DNA of 64,000 nt, taken from assembly GCF_003086795.1 (NCBI RefSeq), contig NZ_CP026003.1, forward strand, positions 1,260,777 to 1,324,776, written 5' to 3'. The notes below the pieces were generated by a model. The model searched no databases, was not told the DNA's origin, and saw only the letters and a program-made list of their open reading frames with translations. Positions 7,879 to 16,106 of the stretch are shown here, one piece after another. Position numbers and translations under genes: made by a program. Within the stretch, counting starts at the first letter, position 1. The number at the start of each line of letters is the position of its first letter. The stretch is from Stenotrophomonas sp. SAU14A_NAIMI4_5 (GTDB taxonomy: Bacteria > Pseudomonadota > Gammaproteobacteria > Xanthomonadales > Xanthomonadaceae).

Positions 7879-8613
7879 ATGATCAGACCTTTCTTGATGG
7901 CTGCGGGCGTGCTGGCGGCGGTGCCGGTGTTTGCGCAGGCCGGTGCGGAGCGTGATCCGGCGAAGACCGAGGTGTGGGCGCCGGTGGCGGAAGTCGCCAC
8001 GCCGGTCGGCGCTGCTCCATCGGACGCGATCGTGCTGTTCGATGGCAAGGACGTGTCCGCCTGGGAGGCGGAGCAGGGCGGGCGCGTGCCGTGGACGGTG
8101 GCCGACGGCGCGATAACCGTGGTGCCGGGCAGCAAGGGCATCCGCACCCGGCAGCGTTTCTGCGACATGCAGCTGCACGTGGAGTGGCGTACGCCGACCG
8201 ATACCAAGGGCTTCGACGGCCAGAACCGCGGCAACAGCGGCATCTTCCTGCAGGAGCTGTATGAGCTGCAGGTGCTCGACAGCCACGGCAACCCGACCTA
8301 CGCCAATGGCCAGGCTGGCTCGATCTACAAGCAGGCCATGCCGCTGGTGAATGCCGCGCGTGCGCCTGGCCAGTGGCAGGCCTACGACATCATCTGGAAG
8401 GCGCCGCGGTTCTCCGCCGGCGGCGGGCTGACCTCACCGGCGCGCATCACCGTGCTGCACAACGGCGTGCTGGTGCAGGACGACACCGTGCTGGCGGGCC
8501 GGACCGAGTACATCGGCGCGCCGTCGTACTCGCCACATGGCTGCGCGCCGCTGTATCTGCAGGAGCACGCCTCCAAGGTCAGTTACCGCAACATCTGGGT
8601 GCGCGAGCTGTAA
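7879..8613 (+). CDS. DUF1080 (3-keto-disaccharide hydrolase family) secreted protein
   Basis: A 244-residue protein. From ATG 7879 (GGAG nine bases upstream) it starts with a clean Sec signal (MIRPFLMAAGVLAAVPVFAQA). An earlier in-frame ATG at 7864 overlaps the previous stop but lacks a ribosome site. The mature part is a beta-sandwich DUF1080 domain: AIVLFDGKDVSAWE, FCDMQLHVEWRTP, NRGNSGIFLQELYELQVLDS and PSYSPHGCAPLYLQEHASKVSYRNIWV. Characterised DUF1080 enzymes cleave 3-keto-glycosides by elimination or hydrolysis after C3 oxidation. Next to a GMC dehydrogenase, this is the most likely bond-cleaving enzyme of the pathway, acting in the periplasm. The natural substrate is unknown. Confidence 0.9.
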   Translation: MIRPFLMAAGVLAAVPVFAQAGAERDPAKTEVWAPVAEVATPVGAAPSDAIVLFDGKDVSAWEAEQGGRVPWTVADGAITVVPGSKGIRTRQRFCDMQLHVEWRTPTDTKGFDGQNRGNSGIFLQELYELQVLDSHGNPTYANGQAGSIYKQAMPLVNAARAPGQWQAYDIIWKAPRFSAGGGLTSPARITVLHNGVLVQDDTVLAGRTEYIGAPSYSPHGCAPLYLQEHASKVSYRNIWVREL

Positions 8614-8622
8614 CGCTCGCGC

Positions 8623-8919
8623 CTACTTCGCCAGGAAGCTGGCGAGGTCATCGATCTCCTGCGCGGACAGCTGGGAGAAGGGCGGCATCAGTCCGCCGCC
8701 CTTGCTGATCTTTTCCTTGATCTGCGCCGGCGGCAGGCGCTTGCCGATGTCGGTGAGCGCGGGGAACGCGCCGGGCATGCCGGCACGATCCGCGCCGTGG
8801 CAGGCCACGCAGTTCGTCGCGTACAGCTTGGCACCGGCAGCAGGATCTTCCTTGGACCATGCCGGCAGCGCATGGCTTGCCGCGCACAGGGTCAGGGCCA
8901 GGGTCAGGACAGTTTTCAA
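8623..8919 (-). CDS. periplasmic c-type cytochrome, single heme
   Basis: A 98-residue protein that starts with TTG at 8919, supported by AAGGAG six bases upstream. A Sec signal (to about AWS, residue 22) precedes a small class I cytochrome c with one CVACH heme site and a likely Met ligand in GGGLMPPF. It is the first-transcribed downstream neighbour facing the dehydrogenase arm and is the probable electron acceptor for the GMC dehydrogenase, linking sugar oxidation to the terminal oxidases. It is convergent with the DUF1080 gene, with only 9 bases between the stops. Confidence 0.92.
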   Translation of the reverse strand: MKTVLTLALTLCAASHALPAWSKEDPAAGAKLYATNCVACHGADRAGMPGAFPALTDIGKRLPPAQIKEKISKGGGLMPPFSQLSAQEIDDLASFLAK

Positions 8920-8937
8920 ACGAAGCTCCTTGGCTGG

Positions 8938-9804
8938 CTAGCGCGAAGCGCGGGCGGGCAGGCTGACGGTCAGGTGTTCACGCAGGTAGTCGGCGCCGGT
9001 CTGGATCACCTTGGCCGGATCACGCGGCTGGTCGTGCTCGACGATGTACCACTTCACGCCGGCACTGGCGGCAGCCGGCAGGACCGCGTTCCAGTCGAGC
9101 ACGCCCTGGCCGACGGCGGCGAATCCGCCTTCGTCTTCGGCCTGGCCCTTGGGCGCGTTGTCCTTGGCATGCACCGCGAACAGGCGGCCGCGGAACTTGC
9201 CCAGCATCACCACCGGGTCGTGGCCGGAGCGGGCCACCCAGGCCAGGTCCAGCTCGGTCTGCAGGTTCGGGCCGGCGGCTTCGAAAAGCAGCTCAAGGCC
9301 GGTGCGGCCATCGAAGTCGACCAGCTCGAAGTCATGGTTGTGGTAGGCCAGGCGCATGCCCTTGGCGCGCACCCGTTCGGAGATGCCGCCCAGTTCCTTG
9401 CCCAGCGCGGCCCAGCCGGCGGCATCTTTTGGCCGGTCTTTGCTGTCCAGGTAGGGCACCACCAGCGTGGTGTTGCCGATGGCACGGTTGAAGGCCACCA
9501 CCTTGTCGAGATCATTGCGCAGGTCGGCCAGTGCGGTGTGCGAGGAAATCGCCTTGATGCCGTACTTGTCGAGCAGCTGCTTCAGCTCTGCCGCGCTGAC
9601 GTCCTGCGTGCCGACCGTTTCCACTGCATGCACGCCTGCGTCGTGGACGATCTTCAGCTGCTGGTCGAGCGTGCCGGCGTTGCGCAGCGTGTACATCTGC
9701 ACCGCAATGGGCTTTCCAGCGCCGCCGGTTTCCGCGGCGAAGGCCGGCAGGGCGGCGAGCAGCAGCAGTGCGGCGGTGGCGATCCTGCGTGTTGGAGCCT
9801 TCAT
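8938..9804 (-). CDS. secreted sugar phosphate isomerase/epimerase-family TIM-barrel protein
   Basis: A 288-residue protein. A signal peptide (MKAPTRRIATAALLLLAALPAFA) is followed by a xylose-isomerase-like barrel (IAVQMYTLRN, LAYHNHDFEL, TELDLAWVARSG, FAVHAKDN, YIVEHDQP) with the usual Glu/Asp/His metal-ligand positions. The frame is open far upstream, but that part is antisense-like shadow of the Gfo/Idh gene; ATG 9804 has GGAGG eight bases before it. Second barrel of the cluster and second predicted to be exported. Possibly an epimerase/isomerase or lyase on 3-keto-sugars, by analogy with YcjR-type enzymes; inferred. Confidence 0.87.
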   Translation of the reverse strand: MKAPTRRIATAALLLLAALPAFAAETGGAGKPIAVQMYTLRNAGTLDQQLKIVHDAGVHAVETVGTQDVSAAELKQLLDKYGIKAISSHTALADLRNDLDKVVAFNRAIGNTTLVVPYLDSKDRPKDAAGWAALGKELGGISERVRAKGMRLAYHNHDFELVDFDGRTGLELLFEAAGPNLQTELDLAWVARSGHDPVVMLGKFRGRLFAVHAKDNAPKGQAEDEGGFAAVGQGVLDWNAVLPAAASAGVKWYIVEHDQPRDPAKVIQTGADYLREHLTVSLPARASR

Positions 9805-9823
9805 CCGTACATCCTCCGGGGAT

Positions 9824-10948
9824 TCATTCGAGGGTGGCCCAGGCGCGCGACCTGGCCGATGCGATGACGCGGTCGACGATCCGCGCCGAGCGCAGGCCGT
9901 CTTCGAAGGTGGGCAGGCCCTGCGGTGTCTCGCCGTCGATGGCGCGATAGGTGTCGGCGACGAACGCCTCGAAGCACTGTGCGTAGCCCTGCGCATGGCC
10001 TGGCGGCAATGTCGACAGACGACGCTGTTCGGTGCTGCCGGCGCCGGGGCCACGCACGAAGGTTTCTTCGCGCTGGTCGGGACGGCCGATCCACAGCCGC
10101 TCGGGATCTTCCTGGTTGAACGCCACGCTCGCCTTGGCGCCATCGATCTCGAACCAGAGACGGTTGTGCCGCCCCGCCGAGACCTGGCTGACGGTCAGCG
10201 ATGCCAATGTGCCTGCGCCGGTGCGGAACATCGCCATGGCCACGTCCTCGCTGGACACTGCCTGCGTCGCGCCGCCTGCCGTGGGTGTGCTGAAACTCTG
10301 CGCGCCCCCGGCGCTGCGCTCGGCGATCACCGTGGCGAAGGCCGCGCTGACTTCGGTGAAGCGCTCGCCGCTGACCCATTCCACCAGGTCGCACCAGTGC
10401 GAGCCGATGTCGGCGAACACGCGCGAGGTGCCGCCCAGCACCGGGTCGACGCGCCAGTTGTTGCTGGCCGGGTCCAGCAGCCAATCCTGCAGGTAGCTGC
10501 CGTGGATGAGGTGCAGGGGCCCGAGGTCGCCGGCCGCGATGCGTGCGCGGGCCTCGCGGACCACCGGGTGGTAGCGGTAGACGAAGGGCACCGTGGCGAC
10601 CAGGCCGCGTGCTGCGGCCAGCGACGCCAGCGCCTGCGCATCGTCGAGGGTCGTGGCCAGCGGCTTCTCGCAGATCACGTGCTTGCCCGCTTCCAGCGCG
10701 GCCTGCGCCATCGGCCGGTGCAGGTGGTTGGGCGTGCACACATGCACCACCTGTACCTGCGGATCGGCGACGACCTCGTCGATATCGCGGTAAGCGCGCG
10801 GCACATTCCATGCCTGCGCCACGTCCTGCGCACGCTGCGGTGAAGACGCGGCCACGCCGCGTACGTCGGCACCGGCGAGCAGGGCGGCACGGCGGTGCAC
10901 CGCGGCGATCATCCCCGTGCCGACAATGGCGATTCCCAGCTTTGGCAT
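9824..10948 (-). CDS. Gfo/Idh/MocA-family NAD(P)-dependent oxidoreductase
   Basis: A 374-residue cytosolic enzyme. The Rossmann motif GIAIVGTGMIA is at the N terminus, the family signature ICEKPLA near residue 96 carries the catalytic Lys, and DIGSHWCDLVEW carries the candidate catalytic His. Gfo/Idh members such as YcjS interconvert glucosides and 3-keto-glucosides. In this cluster it could reduce an imported 3-keto-sugar back to a central sugar with NAD(P)H. It lies 19 bases upstream of the exported TIM-barrel gene and follows the permease by 11 bases, so it is mid-operon. Confidence 0.9.
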   Translation of the reverse strand: MPKLGIAIVGTGMIAAVHRRAALLAGADVRGVAASSPQRAQDVAQAWNVPRAYRDIDEVVADPQVQVVHVCTPNHLHRPMAQAALEAGKHVICEKPLATTLDDAQALASLAAARGLVATVPFVYRYHPVVREARARIAAGDLGPLHLIHGSYLQDWLLDPASNNWRVDPVLGGTSRVFADIGSHWCDLVEWVSGERFTEVSAAFATVIAERSAGGAQSFSTPTAGGATQAVSSEDVAMAMFRTGAGTLASLTVSQVSAGRHNRLWFEIDGAKASVAFNQEDPERLWIGRPDQREETFVRGPGAGSTEQRRLSTLPPGHAQGYAQCFEAFVADTYRAIDGETPQGLPTFEDGLRSARIVDRVIASARSRAWATLE

Positions 10949-10959
10949 CGGCGTTGTTC

Positions 10960-12177
10960 TCAGCGTGTAGTGGCTGCGGCCGCGGCGGTGGGGCGGTCGC
11001 GGAACAGCAGCAGGAAGGCGATCAGTACGACCAGTGCAACGCCGGCCGGGAACAGCCAGATCTGCTGCCAGTCCGGTCCTGCGGCCGTGGTGTAGTGCTC
11101 CACCACCGCGCCGGACAGGAAGGTGCCGATCAGCATGCCCACGCCGTAGGTGGCCAGGGTGATGAAGCCCTGCGCGCTGCTGCGTGCATCAGGACCCGCG
11201 TGTGCATCGGTATAGATCTGTCCGGTGACGAAGAAGAAGTCGTAGCAGATGCCGTGCAGCACGATGCCGATCACCAGCAGCGAGAAGCCGCCGCCGGCAT
11301 CACCGAAGGCGAACAGCGCATAGCGCACCACCCACGCCGCCATGCCCACCGCCAGCATGGTCTTCACTCCCAGCCGCACGAACAGGAACGGCATCGCCAG
11401 CATCAGCAGCACTTCGGACACCTGGCCCAGCGACTGCAGGCCGGCCGCGCCGCGCACGCCCAGGTCGTTGAGGTACGGGTTGGTGAAGTTGTAGTAGAAC
11501 GACAGCGGGATGCAGATGGCGATGGAGGCCAGGAAGAACACCAGGTAGGCGCGCGACTTCAGCAGGCGCAGCGAGTCCAGGCCGAGGATCTGCCCCAGCC
11601 CGGCGTCGCGCTGCTTGGCCAGCGGCGGCGTGTGCGGCAGGGTGAAGGCATACAGGCCCAGCAGCAGCGAGGCCACCGCTGCCATCCGGAAGGTGAGTTC
11701 AAGGCGGTGCGCCTGTTCCCAGCCCAGCCAGCCGATCAGTACGCCGGCGATGATCCAGCCGATGCTGCCGGCCACCCGTACCAGCGGGAACTGTTTCTCG
11801 GGCGACTGCATGTGCCGCATCGCCACGCTGTTGGCCAGCGCCAGCGTCGGCATGAACAGCAGCATGTAGCCCATCACACAGGCAGAGAACATGCTGAAGC
11901 TGGTCGCGGTGGAGGCCAGCCACATCAGCACCGCGCCGGCCAGGTGCAGTACCGCCAGGATGCGCTGTGCGGCGAAGTAGCGGTCCGCGATCAGGCCGAC
12001 CAGGAAGGGAGCGACGATCGCGCCGATGGACTGGCTGAGGAAGGCCGTGGCCACCTGGCTGGCGCTGGCCTGCAGCGGGCCCTGCACCAGATAGGTGCCG
12101 AGGGTGACGAACCACGCCCCCCAGATGAAGAACTGCAGAAACATCATCGCGCCCAAGCGCGACATGGCGTGCGTCAT
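10960..12177 (-). CDS. MFS permease of the nucleoside:H+ symporter (NupG/XapB-like) type
   Basis: A 405-residue membrane protein with 12 predicted helices. The opening MMFLQFFIWGAWFVTLGTYL is the hallmark of the NupG/XapB family. ATG 12177 follows GGGAGGG. Xanthomonads and Bacteroidetes often use this family within sugar clusters, so transport of a (3-keto-)sugar product across the inner membrane is at least as likely as nucleoside transport. Its place between the Gfo/Idh and a cytosolic TIM-barrel gene in one operon supports a role in sugar uptake. Confidence 0.87.
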   Translation of the reverse strand: MTHAMSRLGAMMFLQFFIWGAWFVTLGTYLVQGPLQASASQVATAFLSQSIGAIVAPFLVGLIADRYFAAQRILAVLHLAGAVLMWLASTATSFSMFSACVMGYMLLFMPTLALANSVAMRHMQSPEKQFPLVRVAGSIGWIIAGVLIGWLGWEQAHRLELTFRMAAVASLLLGLYAFTLPHTPPLAKQRDAGLGQILGLDSLRLLKSRAYLVFFLASIAICIPLSFYYNFTNPYLNDLGVRGAAGLQSLGQVSEVLLMLAMPFLFVRLGVKTMLAVGMAAWVVRYALFAFGDAGGGFSLLVIGIVLHGICYDFFFVTGQIYTDAHAGPDARSSAQGFITLATYGVGMLIGTFLSGAVVEHYTTAAGPDWQQIWLFPAGVALVVLIAFLLLFRDRPTAAAAATTR

Positions 12178-12204
12178 GGCTTGCCCTCCCGGGGCGGTGT
12201 CAGC

Positions 12205-13257
12205 TCAGATTCCCAGCATGCGGTGCAGTGATGCGGCGTCGGTGCCGCTGTCGGCGAAGTCGTCGAAGGCGCGCTCGGTGACCCGGATGATGTGGTCGCG
12301 GATGAAGGCGGCGCCCTCCCGTGCGCCGTCCTCGGGGTGCTTCAGGCAGCACTCCCATTCCAGTACCGCCCAGCCGGGGAAGTCGTACTGCGCGAACTTC
12401 GAGAAGATGCCCTTGAAGTCGACCTGGCCATCACCGAGCGAACGGAAGCGGCCCGGGCGATCGATCCAGTCCTGGTAGCCGCCATAGACGCCGCTGCGGG
12501 CGCTTGCGTGGTACTCCGCGTCCTTGACGTGGAAGATGCCGATGCGCGGGTGGTAGCGGTCGATGAAGCCGAGGTAGTCCATCTGCTGCAGCAGCAGGTG
12601 GCTGGGGTCGTAGAGGATCTTCGCGCGCGGATGGTGGTCGACCACCTCGAGGAAGCGCTCGAACGTCGCGCCGTCGTGCAGGTCTTCGCCCGGATGGATC
12701 TCGAAGCACAGGTCCACGCCGCAGTCGTCGAACGCATCGAGGATCGGGCGCCAGCGGCGGCCCAGTTCGGCGAAGGCTTCTTCCACCAGGCCCGGCGGGC
12801 GCTGCGGCCAGGGGTACATGTAGGGCCAGGCCAGTGCGCCGGAGAAGGTGGCGTGTGCAGTCAGCCCCAGGCGTTGGCTGGCCTTGGCGCCCAGCATCAG
12901 CTGGTCCACCGCCCAGGCCTGGCGGGCGGCAGGATTACCGTGCGTGGCTGCCGGTGCGAAACCGTCAAACAGGCTGTCATAGGCGGGGTGCACCGCGACC
13001 AGCTGCCCCTGCAGGTGGGTCGACAGTTCGGTGATCTGCACGCCGTACCCGGCCAGCATGCCGGCGACGTCATCGCAGTAGGTCTGGCTGCGTGCCGCCT
13101 CGGCCAGATCGAACAGCTGGGGCGCGGTGGTGGGCACTTGTACGCCAGAATAGCCCAGCCCCGCGGCCCATCCGGCCAGGGTGTCCAGCCGATCAAAAGG
13201 AGCCTTGTCGCCGATGAACTGCGCCAGGAAAAGCGCCGGACCCTTGAGCGTCCTCAC
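12205..13257 (-). CDS. cytosolic sugar phosphate isomerase/epimerase-family TIM barrel
   Basis: A 350-residue protein without signal peptide. Metal-ligand segments are seen in LCFEIHPGED (Glu), ILYDPSHLLLQ (Asp/His), IFHVKDAEYH (His/Asp) and AVLEWECC (Glu). I choose GTG 13257 (MRTLKGPALFL): GAGGG lies nine bases upstream, and a longer TTG start at 13278 would fall inside the operator palindrome. First gene of the minus arm, so directly under the operator at 13273-13288. Third barrel of the cluster and the only cytosolic one, fitting isomerisation or epimerisation of the imported product. Confidence 0.88.
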   Translation of the reverse strand: MRTLKGPALFLAQFIGDKAPFDRLDTLAGWAAGLGYSGVQVPTTAPQLFDLAEAARSQTYCDDVAGMLAGYGVQITELSTHLQGQLVAVHPAYDSLFDGFAPAATHGNPAARQAWAVDQLMLGAKASQRLGLTAHATFSGALAWPYMYPWPQRPPGLVEEAFAELGRRWRPILDAFDDCGVDLCFEIHPGEDLHDGATFERFLEVVDHHPRAKILYDPSHLLLQQMDYLGFIDRYHPRIGIFHVKDAEYHASARSGVYGGYQDWIDRPGRFRSLGDGQVDFKGIFSKFAQYDFPGWAVLEWECCLKHPEDGAREGAAFIRDHIIRVTERAFDDFADSGTDAASLHRMLGI

Positions 13258-13272
13258 GTTGATTCGCCCTCG

Positions 13273-13288
13273 ATGCAATCGATTGCAT
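13273..13288. promoter_or_regulatory. LacI-type operator, second copy
   Basis: ATGCAATCGATTGCAT is a perfect 16-bp palindrome whose 14-bp core is identical to 4618-4631. It lies 16 bases before the chosen start of the TIM-barrel gene (minus) and 65 bases before the LacI-family gene (plus), so it can control both the catabolic operon and the regulator itself. Confidence 0.85.
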
Positions 13289-13352
13289 TACCCTAGCATG
13301 GGCTTTCCGCAGATCCGTTGTGCAGTGCACAGCGGCAACAGGAGCTAGGACC

Positions 13353-14360
13353 ATGGCAACCATCTACGACATCGCAAAGCACGTAGGCGTCTCCGCAGGG
13401 ACGGTGTCGCGGGCGTTGTCGCGGCCGGAAAAAGTGCTGCCGGCCACCCGCGCGCGCATCGAACAGGCGGCCGCCACGCTGGGCTATGTGCCCAACACGG
13501 TGGCCCGCACGCTTAAGACCCAGCGCAGCGGCAAGATCCTGGTGACCGTGCCGGACATCGCCAACCCGTTCTTCGCGCAGATCCTGCAGGGCGCCGAAGA
13601 GGCGGCGCAGGCGGTCGGCTACGCGGTGCTGCTGGGCGATACCCAGCACCAGCCCGACCGCGAGGAACGCTACGCGCAGATGCTCAGGCGCAACGAAGCC
13701 GACGGCCTGATCGTGCTGGGGCACCGGCTGCCGCCGACCGCGCGCGAGATCGTGCAGGCGCTGGGCGCCGCCGCGCCGGTGGTCAACGGCTGCGAGTTCG
13801 ATCCCGCGCTGGGCATTCCCAGCGTGCACATCGATAACGCCGCCGCCGCGCGCGCGGTGATGGAGCACCTGTATGCCCTTGGCCATGAGCGCATCGCCGT
13901 GGTCGGCGGGCCGCCGGACAATCCGCTGCACCAGCAGCGCCTGGAGGGCGTGCGCAGCGCCGGCAAGGCGCGCGGCCGACTGCGCAACCTGAGCGTCGTA
14001 CCCGGTGATTTCTCGCTGGAATCCGGCCATGCCGCGGCGAAGGCGCTGCTCGCGTTTCCGCTCGCGCCGACCGCGGTGTTCTGTTTCAGCGACCAGATGG
14101 CGCTGGGTGCGCTGGCTGCCTGCCGCGACCTGGGCATCCGCGTGCCGGACCAGCTGTCCATCGTCGGCTTCGATGATCTGGCCTCGTCCAGCTTCCTGAC
14201 GCCGCCGCTGACCACCATCCGCCAACCGATGCGGGAAATCGGTGCGCGTGCGGTCAACCTGCTGCTGGCCATCATCGAACGCGTTGATGTGCCGCTGCAG
14301 CAGACGCTGGATTTCAGCCTGATGCTGCGGGGCTCGACGGCCGCGCCTGCCGCCGGCTGA
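13353..14360 (+). CDS. LacI-family repressor of the 3-keto-glycoside cluster (inferred)
   Basis: A 335-residue regulator. The N-terminal helix-turn-helix is ATIYDIAKHVGVSAGTVSRA with the hinge ending near VARTLKTQ, and the effector domain includes RIAVVGGPPDNPLHQQR and VGFDDLASSSFLTPPLTTIRQP. ATG 13353 has AGGAG upstream. It is divergent from the catabolic minus arm across the TGCAATCGATTGCA palindrome, and the only other copy of that palindrome in the window precedes the plus arm, which is strong circumstantial evidence for its regulon. A 10-bp hairpin at its stop separates it from the next, convergent gene. Confidence 0.93.
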   Translation: MATIYDIAKHVGVSAGTVSRALSRPEKVLPATRARIEQAAATLGYVPNTVARTLKTQRSGKILVTVPDIANPFFAQILQGAEEAAQAVGYAVLLGDTQHQPDREERYAQMLRRNEADGLIVLGHRLPPTAREIVQALGAAAPVVNGCEFDPALGIPSVHIDNAAAARAVMEHLYALGHERIAVVGGPPDNPLHQQRLEGVRSAGKARGRLRNLSVVPGDFSLESGHAAAKALLAFPLAPTAVFCFSDQMALGALAACRDLGIRVPDQLSIVGFDDLASSSFLTPPLTTIRQPMREIGARAVNLLLAIIERVDVPLQQTLDFSLMLRGSTAAPAAG

Positions 14361-14370
14361 GCGGCAGGCG
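14344..14370. terminator. hairpin over the lacI-type stop codon, no T tract
   Basis: CGCCTGCCGC (14344-14353) and GCGGCAGGCG (14361-14370) form a perfect 10-bp stem with a 7-base loop that includes the TGA stop. It lies between convergent genes. No T run follows on either strand, so terminator function is only probable. Confidence 0.5.
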
Positions 14371-14387
14371 CCGGGCAGGGCGCGGTG

Positions 14388-14804
14388 TTACTTCAGATGG
14401 GCCTTGGCGCAGGCCAGCACGTGGTTGTAGTCGCTGGACATGCACTGGTAGAAATCGCGCTTGGCGTCCGTCGCGCCTTCGCAGTCGGCATCGGTGATCT
14501 GCGGCAGCAGGCCGCGCATCGGCGTGGCCATGGCCTCGAACTTCGCGGCATCCATGTAGCCGCCGGCCACGTTCTTCGCGCCCACTTCCAGCATGGTTTC
14601 CAGCCCGTAGCGCGCGTTTTCGACGGCCTTGGGGCAGGACAGCTCGACATCGATGCGCTGCACTTCCAGCAGCGAGGCGGCGATGGCCTCGGCATCGGCC
14701 TTGACCTGCGGCGGCAGCGGCGTCGTGTCGGCATCGCCGCCCGCGGCCAGCGTCGGCAGCGGGCACAGCATCAACAGCAGGGCGGCGGGCAGCAGGCGGG
14801 GCAT
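14388..14804 (-). CDS. secreted hypothetical protein with paired cysteines
   Basis: A 138-residue protein beginning with a signal peptide (MPRLLPAALLLMLCPLPTLAA). The mature part is mostly helical by composition and has five cysteines (in ELSCPKAV, DADCEGA, FYQCMSS, VLACAKA and the signal), suggesting disulfides in the periplasm. The frame remains open far upstream but that region is antisense to the permease at 14946. No family is recognised. It is convergent with the lacI-type gene. Confidence 0.7.
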   Translation of the reverse strand: MPRLLPAALLLMLCPLPTLAAGGDADTTPLPPQVKADAEAIAASLLEVQRIDVELSCPKAVENARYGLETMLEVGAKNVAGGYMDAAKFEAMATPMRGLLPQITDADCEGATDAKRDFYQCMSSDYNHVLACAKAHLK

Positions 14805-14945
14805 CGGGCATCCATGCGGGCAGGTGGGGCGCCAGTGTGCGCTGGCGTGGGCGCGGCCGCCAGAGGGCTGAACGGAACGCCGCGCACTGCCCCGGAACCG
14901 CCATGGCAATCCACTACCATGGGCCACCCCAGTGGATGTGCTGCC

Positions 14946-15971
14946 ATGACCGACGTGATCCTTGCCCCGCCCAGGCCACCTGCCGCGCGCATCGCCGCCT
15001 GGCTGTTGATGCTGCTGGGCATGTGGCTGGCCCTGAAGCTGGGCCTGGTGGTCACCCTGTTGTCGGGCCTGCTGGTGTTCCAGCTGACCCACGTGCTGGC
15101 CAACACCGTGGAAGGCAAGCTGCCGCCGGGACGGGCGCGCGCGATTGCGGTCATCGTGCTTTCGGCGGTCATCATCGGTGCGCTGGTGCTGGCCGGTATC
15201 GGCGTGGCCTCGTTCTTCCGCAACGAGACCGGCGGCCCCGACGTGCTGTTGGCGCGGCTGATGGACATCCTCAATACCTCGCGGCACCAGGTGCCCGCAC
15301 TGCTGCAGCCGTACATTCCCGAAGACCTGACGCGGCTGCGCGAGGCGGTGAACGAATGGGCCGCCGAGCACCAGCGGCAGCTGGGCGTGGCCGGTACGTC
15401 GGTGGTGCAGGTGGGCGTGCGCGTGCTGATCGGCATGGTGCTGGGCGCGATGATCGCCCTGTACGACGAGTTGCCGCTGCCGAAGATGGGGCCGCTGGCG
15501 CAGGAGCTGATCGGGCGCACCACGCGCCTGGCCGTGGCCTTCCGCCAGGTGGTGTTCGCCCAGGTGAAGATCTCGCTGCTCAATACGGTGTTCACCGCGG
15601 TGTTCCTGCTGGGCGTGCTGCCGCTGTTCGGCGTCCACCTGCCGCTGTCGAAGACGCTGGTGCTGATCACCTTCCTCGCTGGCCTGCTGCCGGTGGTGGG
15701 CAACATCATCTCCAACACCATCATCACCATCGTGGCGCTGTCGGTGTCGTTCTACGTGGCGGTGGCGGCGCTGCTGTACCTGATCGTCATCCACAAGCTG
15801 GAGTACTTCCTCAACGCGCGCATCGTCGGCGGCGAGATCCAGGCGCGGGCCTGGGAGCTGCTGCTGGCGATGCTGGTGATGGAAGCGGCATTCGGCCTGG
15901 CCGGGTTGGTGGCCGCCCCGGTGTTCTACGCCTACCTGAAGCGCGAACTGGTTGACCAGGGCTGGATCTGA
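14946..15971 (+). CDS. AI-2E family (PerM/YdiK-like) permease
   Basis: A 341-residue membrane protein with about seven to eight helices. N-terminal paired helices (AAWLLMLLGMWLALKLGL onward) precede a soluble loop (residues about 100-150) and a conserved C-terminal half with LITFLAGLLPVVGNIISNT and LEYFLNARIVGGEI, the family core. Family members are called autoinducer-2 exporters, but substrates are poorly defined and several act in ion export or stress. ATG 14946 is the first start that keeps the N-terminal helix intact. Monocistronic here. Confidence 0.85.
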   Translation: MTDVILAPPRPPAARIAAWLLMLLGMWLALKLGLVVTLLSGLLVFQLTHVLANTVEGKLPPGRARAIAVIVLSAVIIGALVLAGIGVASFFRNETGGPDVLLARLMDILNTSRHQVPALLQPYIPEDLTRLREAVNEWAAEHQRQLGVAGTSVVQVGVRVLIGMVLGAMIALYDELPLPKMGPLAQELIGRTTRLAVAFRQVVFAQVKISLLNTVFTAVFLLGVLPLFGVHLPLSKTLVLITFLAGLLPVVGNIISNTIITIVALSVSFYVAVAALLYLIVIHKLEYFLNARIVGGEIQARAWELLLAMLVMEAAFGLAGLVAAPVFYAYLKRELVDQGWI

Positions 15972-15995
15972 TCCTGGCCTGGTCGCCCCGCATCG

Positions 15996-16018
15996 GTAGC
16001 GCCGGGCCATGCCCGGTG
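15996..16018. repeat. GTAG palindrome, single unit (SMAG-like)
   Basis: GTAGCGCCGGGCCATGCCCGG is one stem-loop unit starting with GTAG and carrying the common CCGGGCCATGCCCGG core. The same unit recurs at 47564 and 54846, and a related one at 27008. Confidence 0.75.
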
Positions 16019-16106
16019 CAGGCGTGAAGGCGGCGCCACCACCACTGCACGCGCCAGTCACCGCACGCGGGGGAGGCTGGGCTCCCCTTCCATCCGGACC
16101 CAGCGC

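Noticed and set aside
8938..10143. Long N-terminal extension of the exported TIM-barrel gene
   Set aside because: The extension is antisense-frame overlap with the Gfo/Idh gene; ATG 9804 has a ribosome site and a signal peptide.
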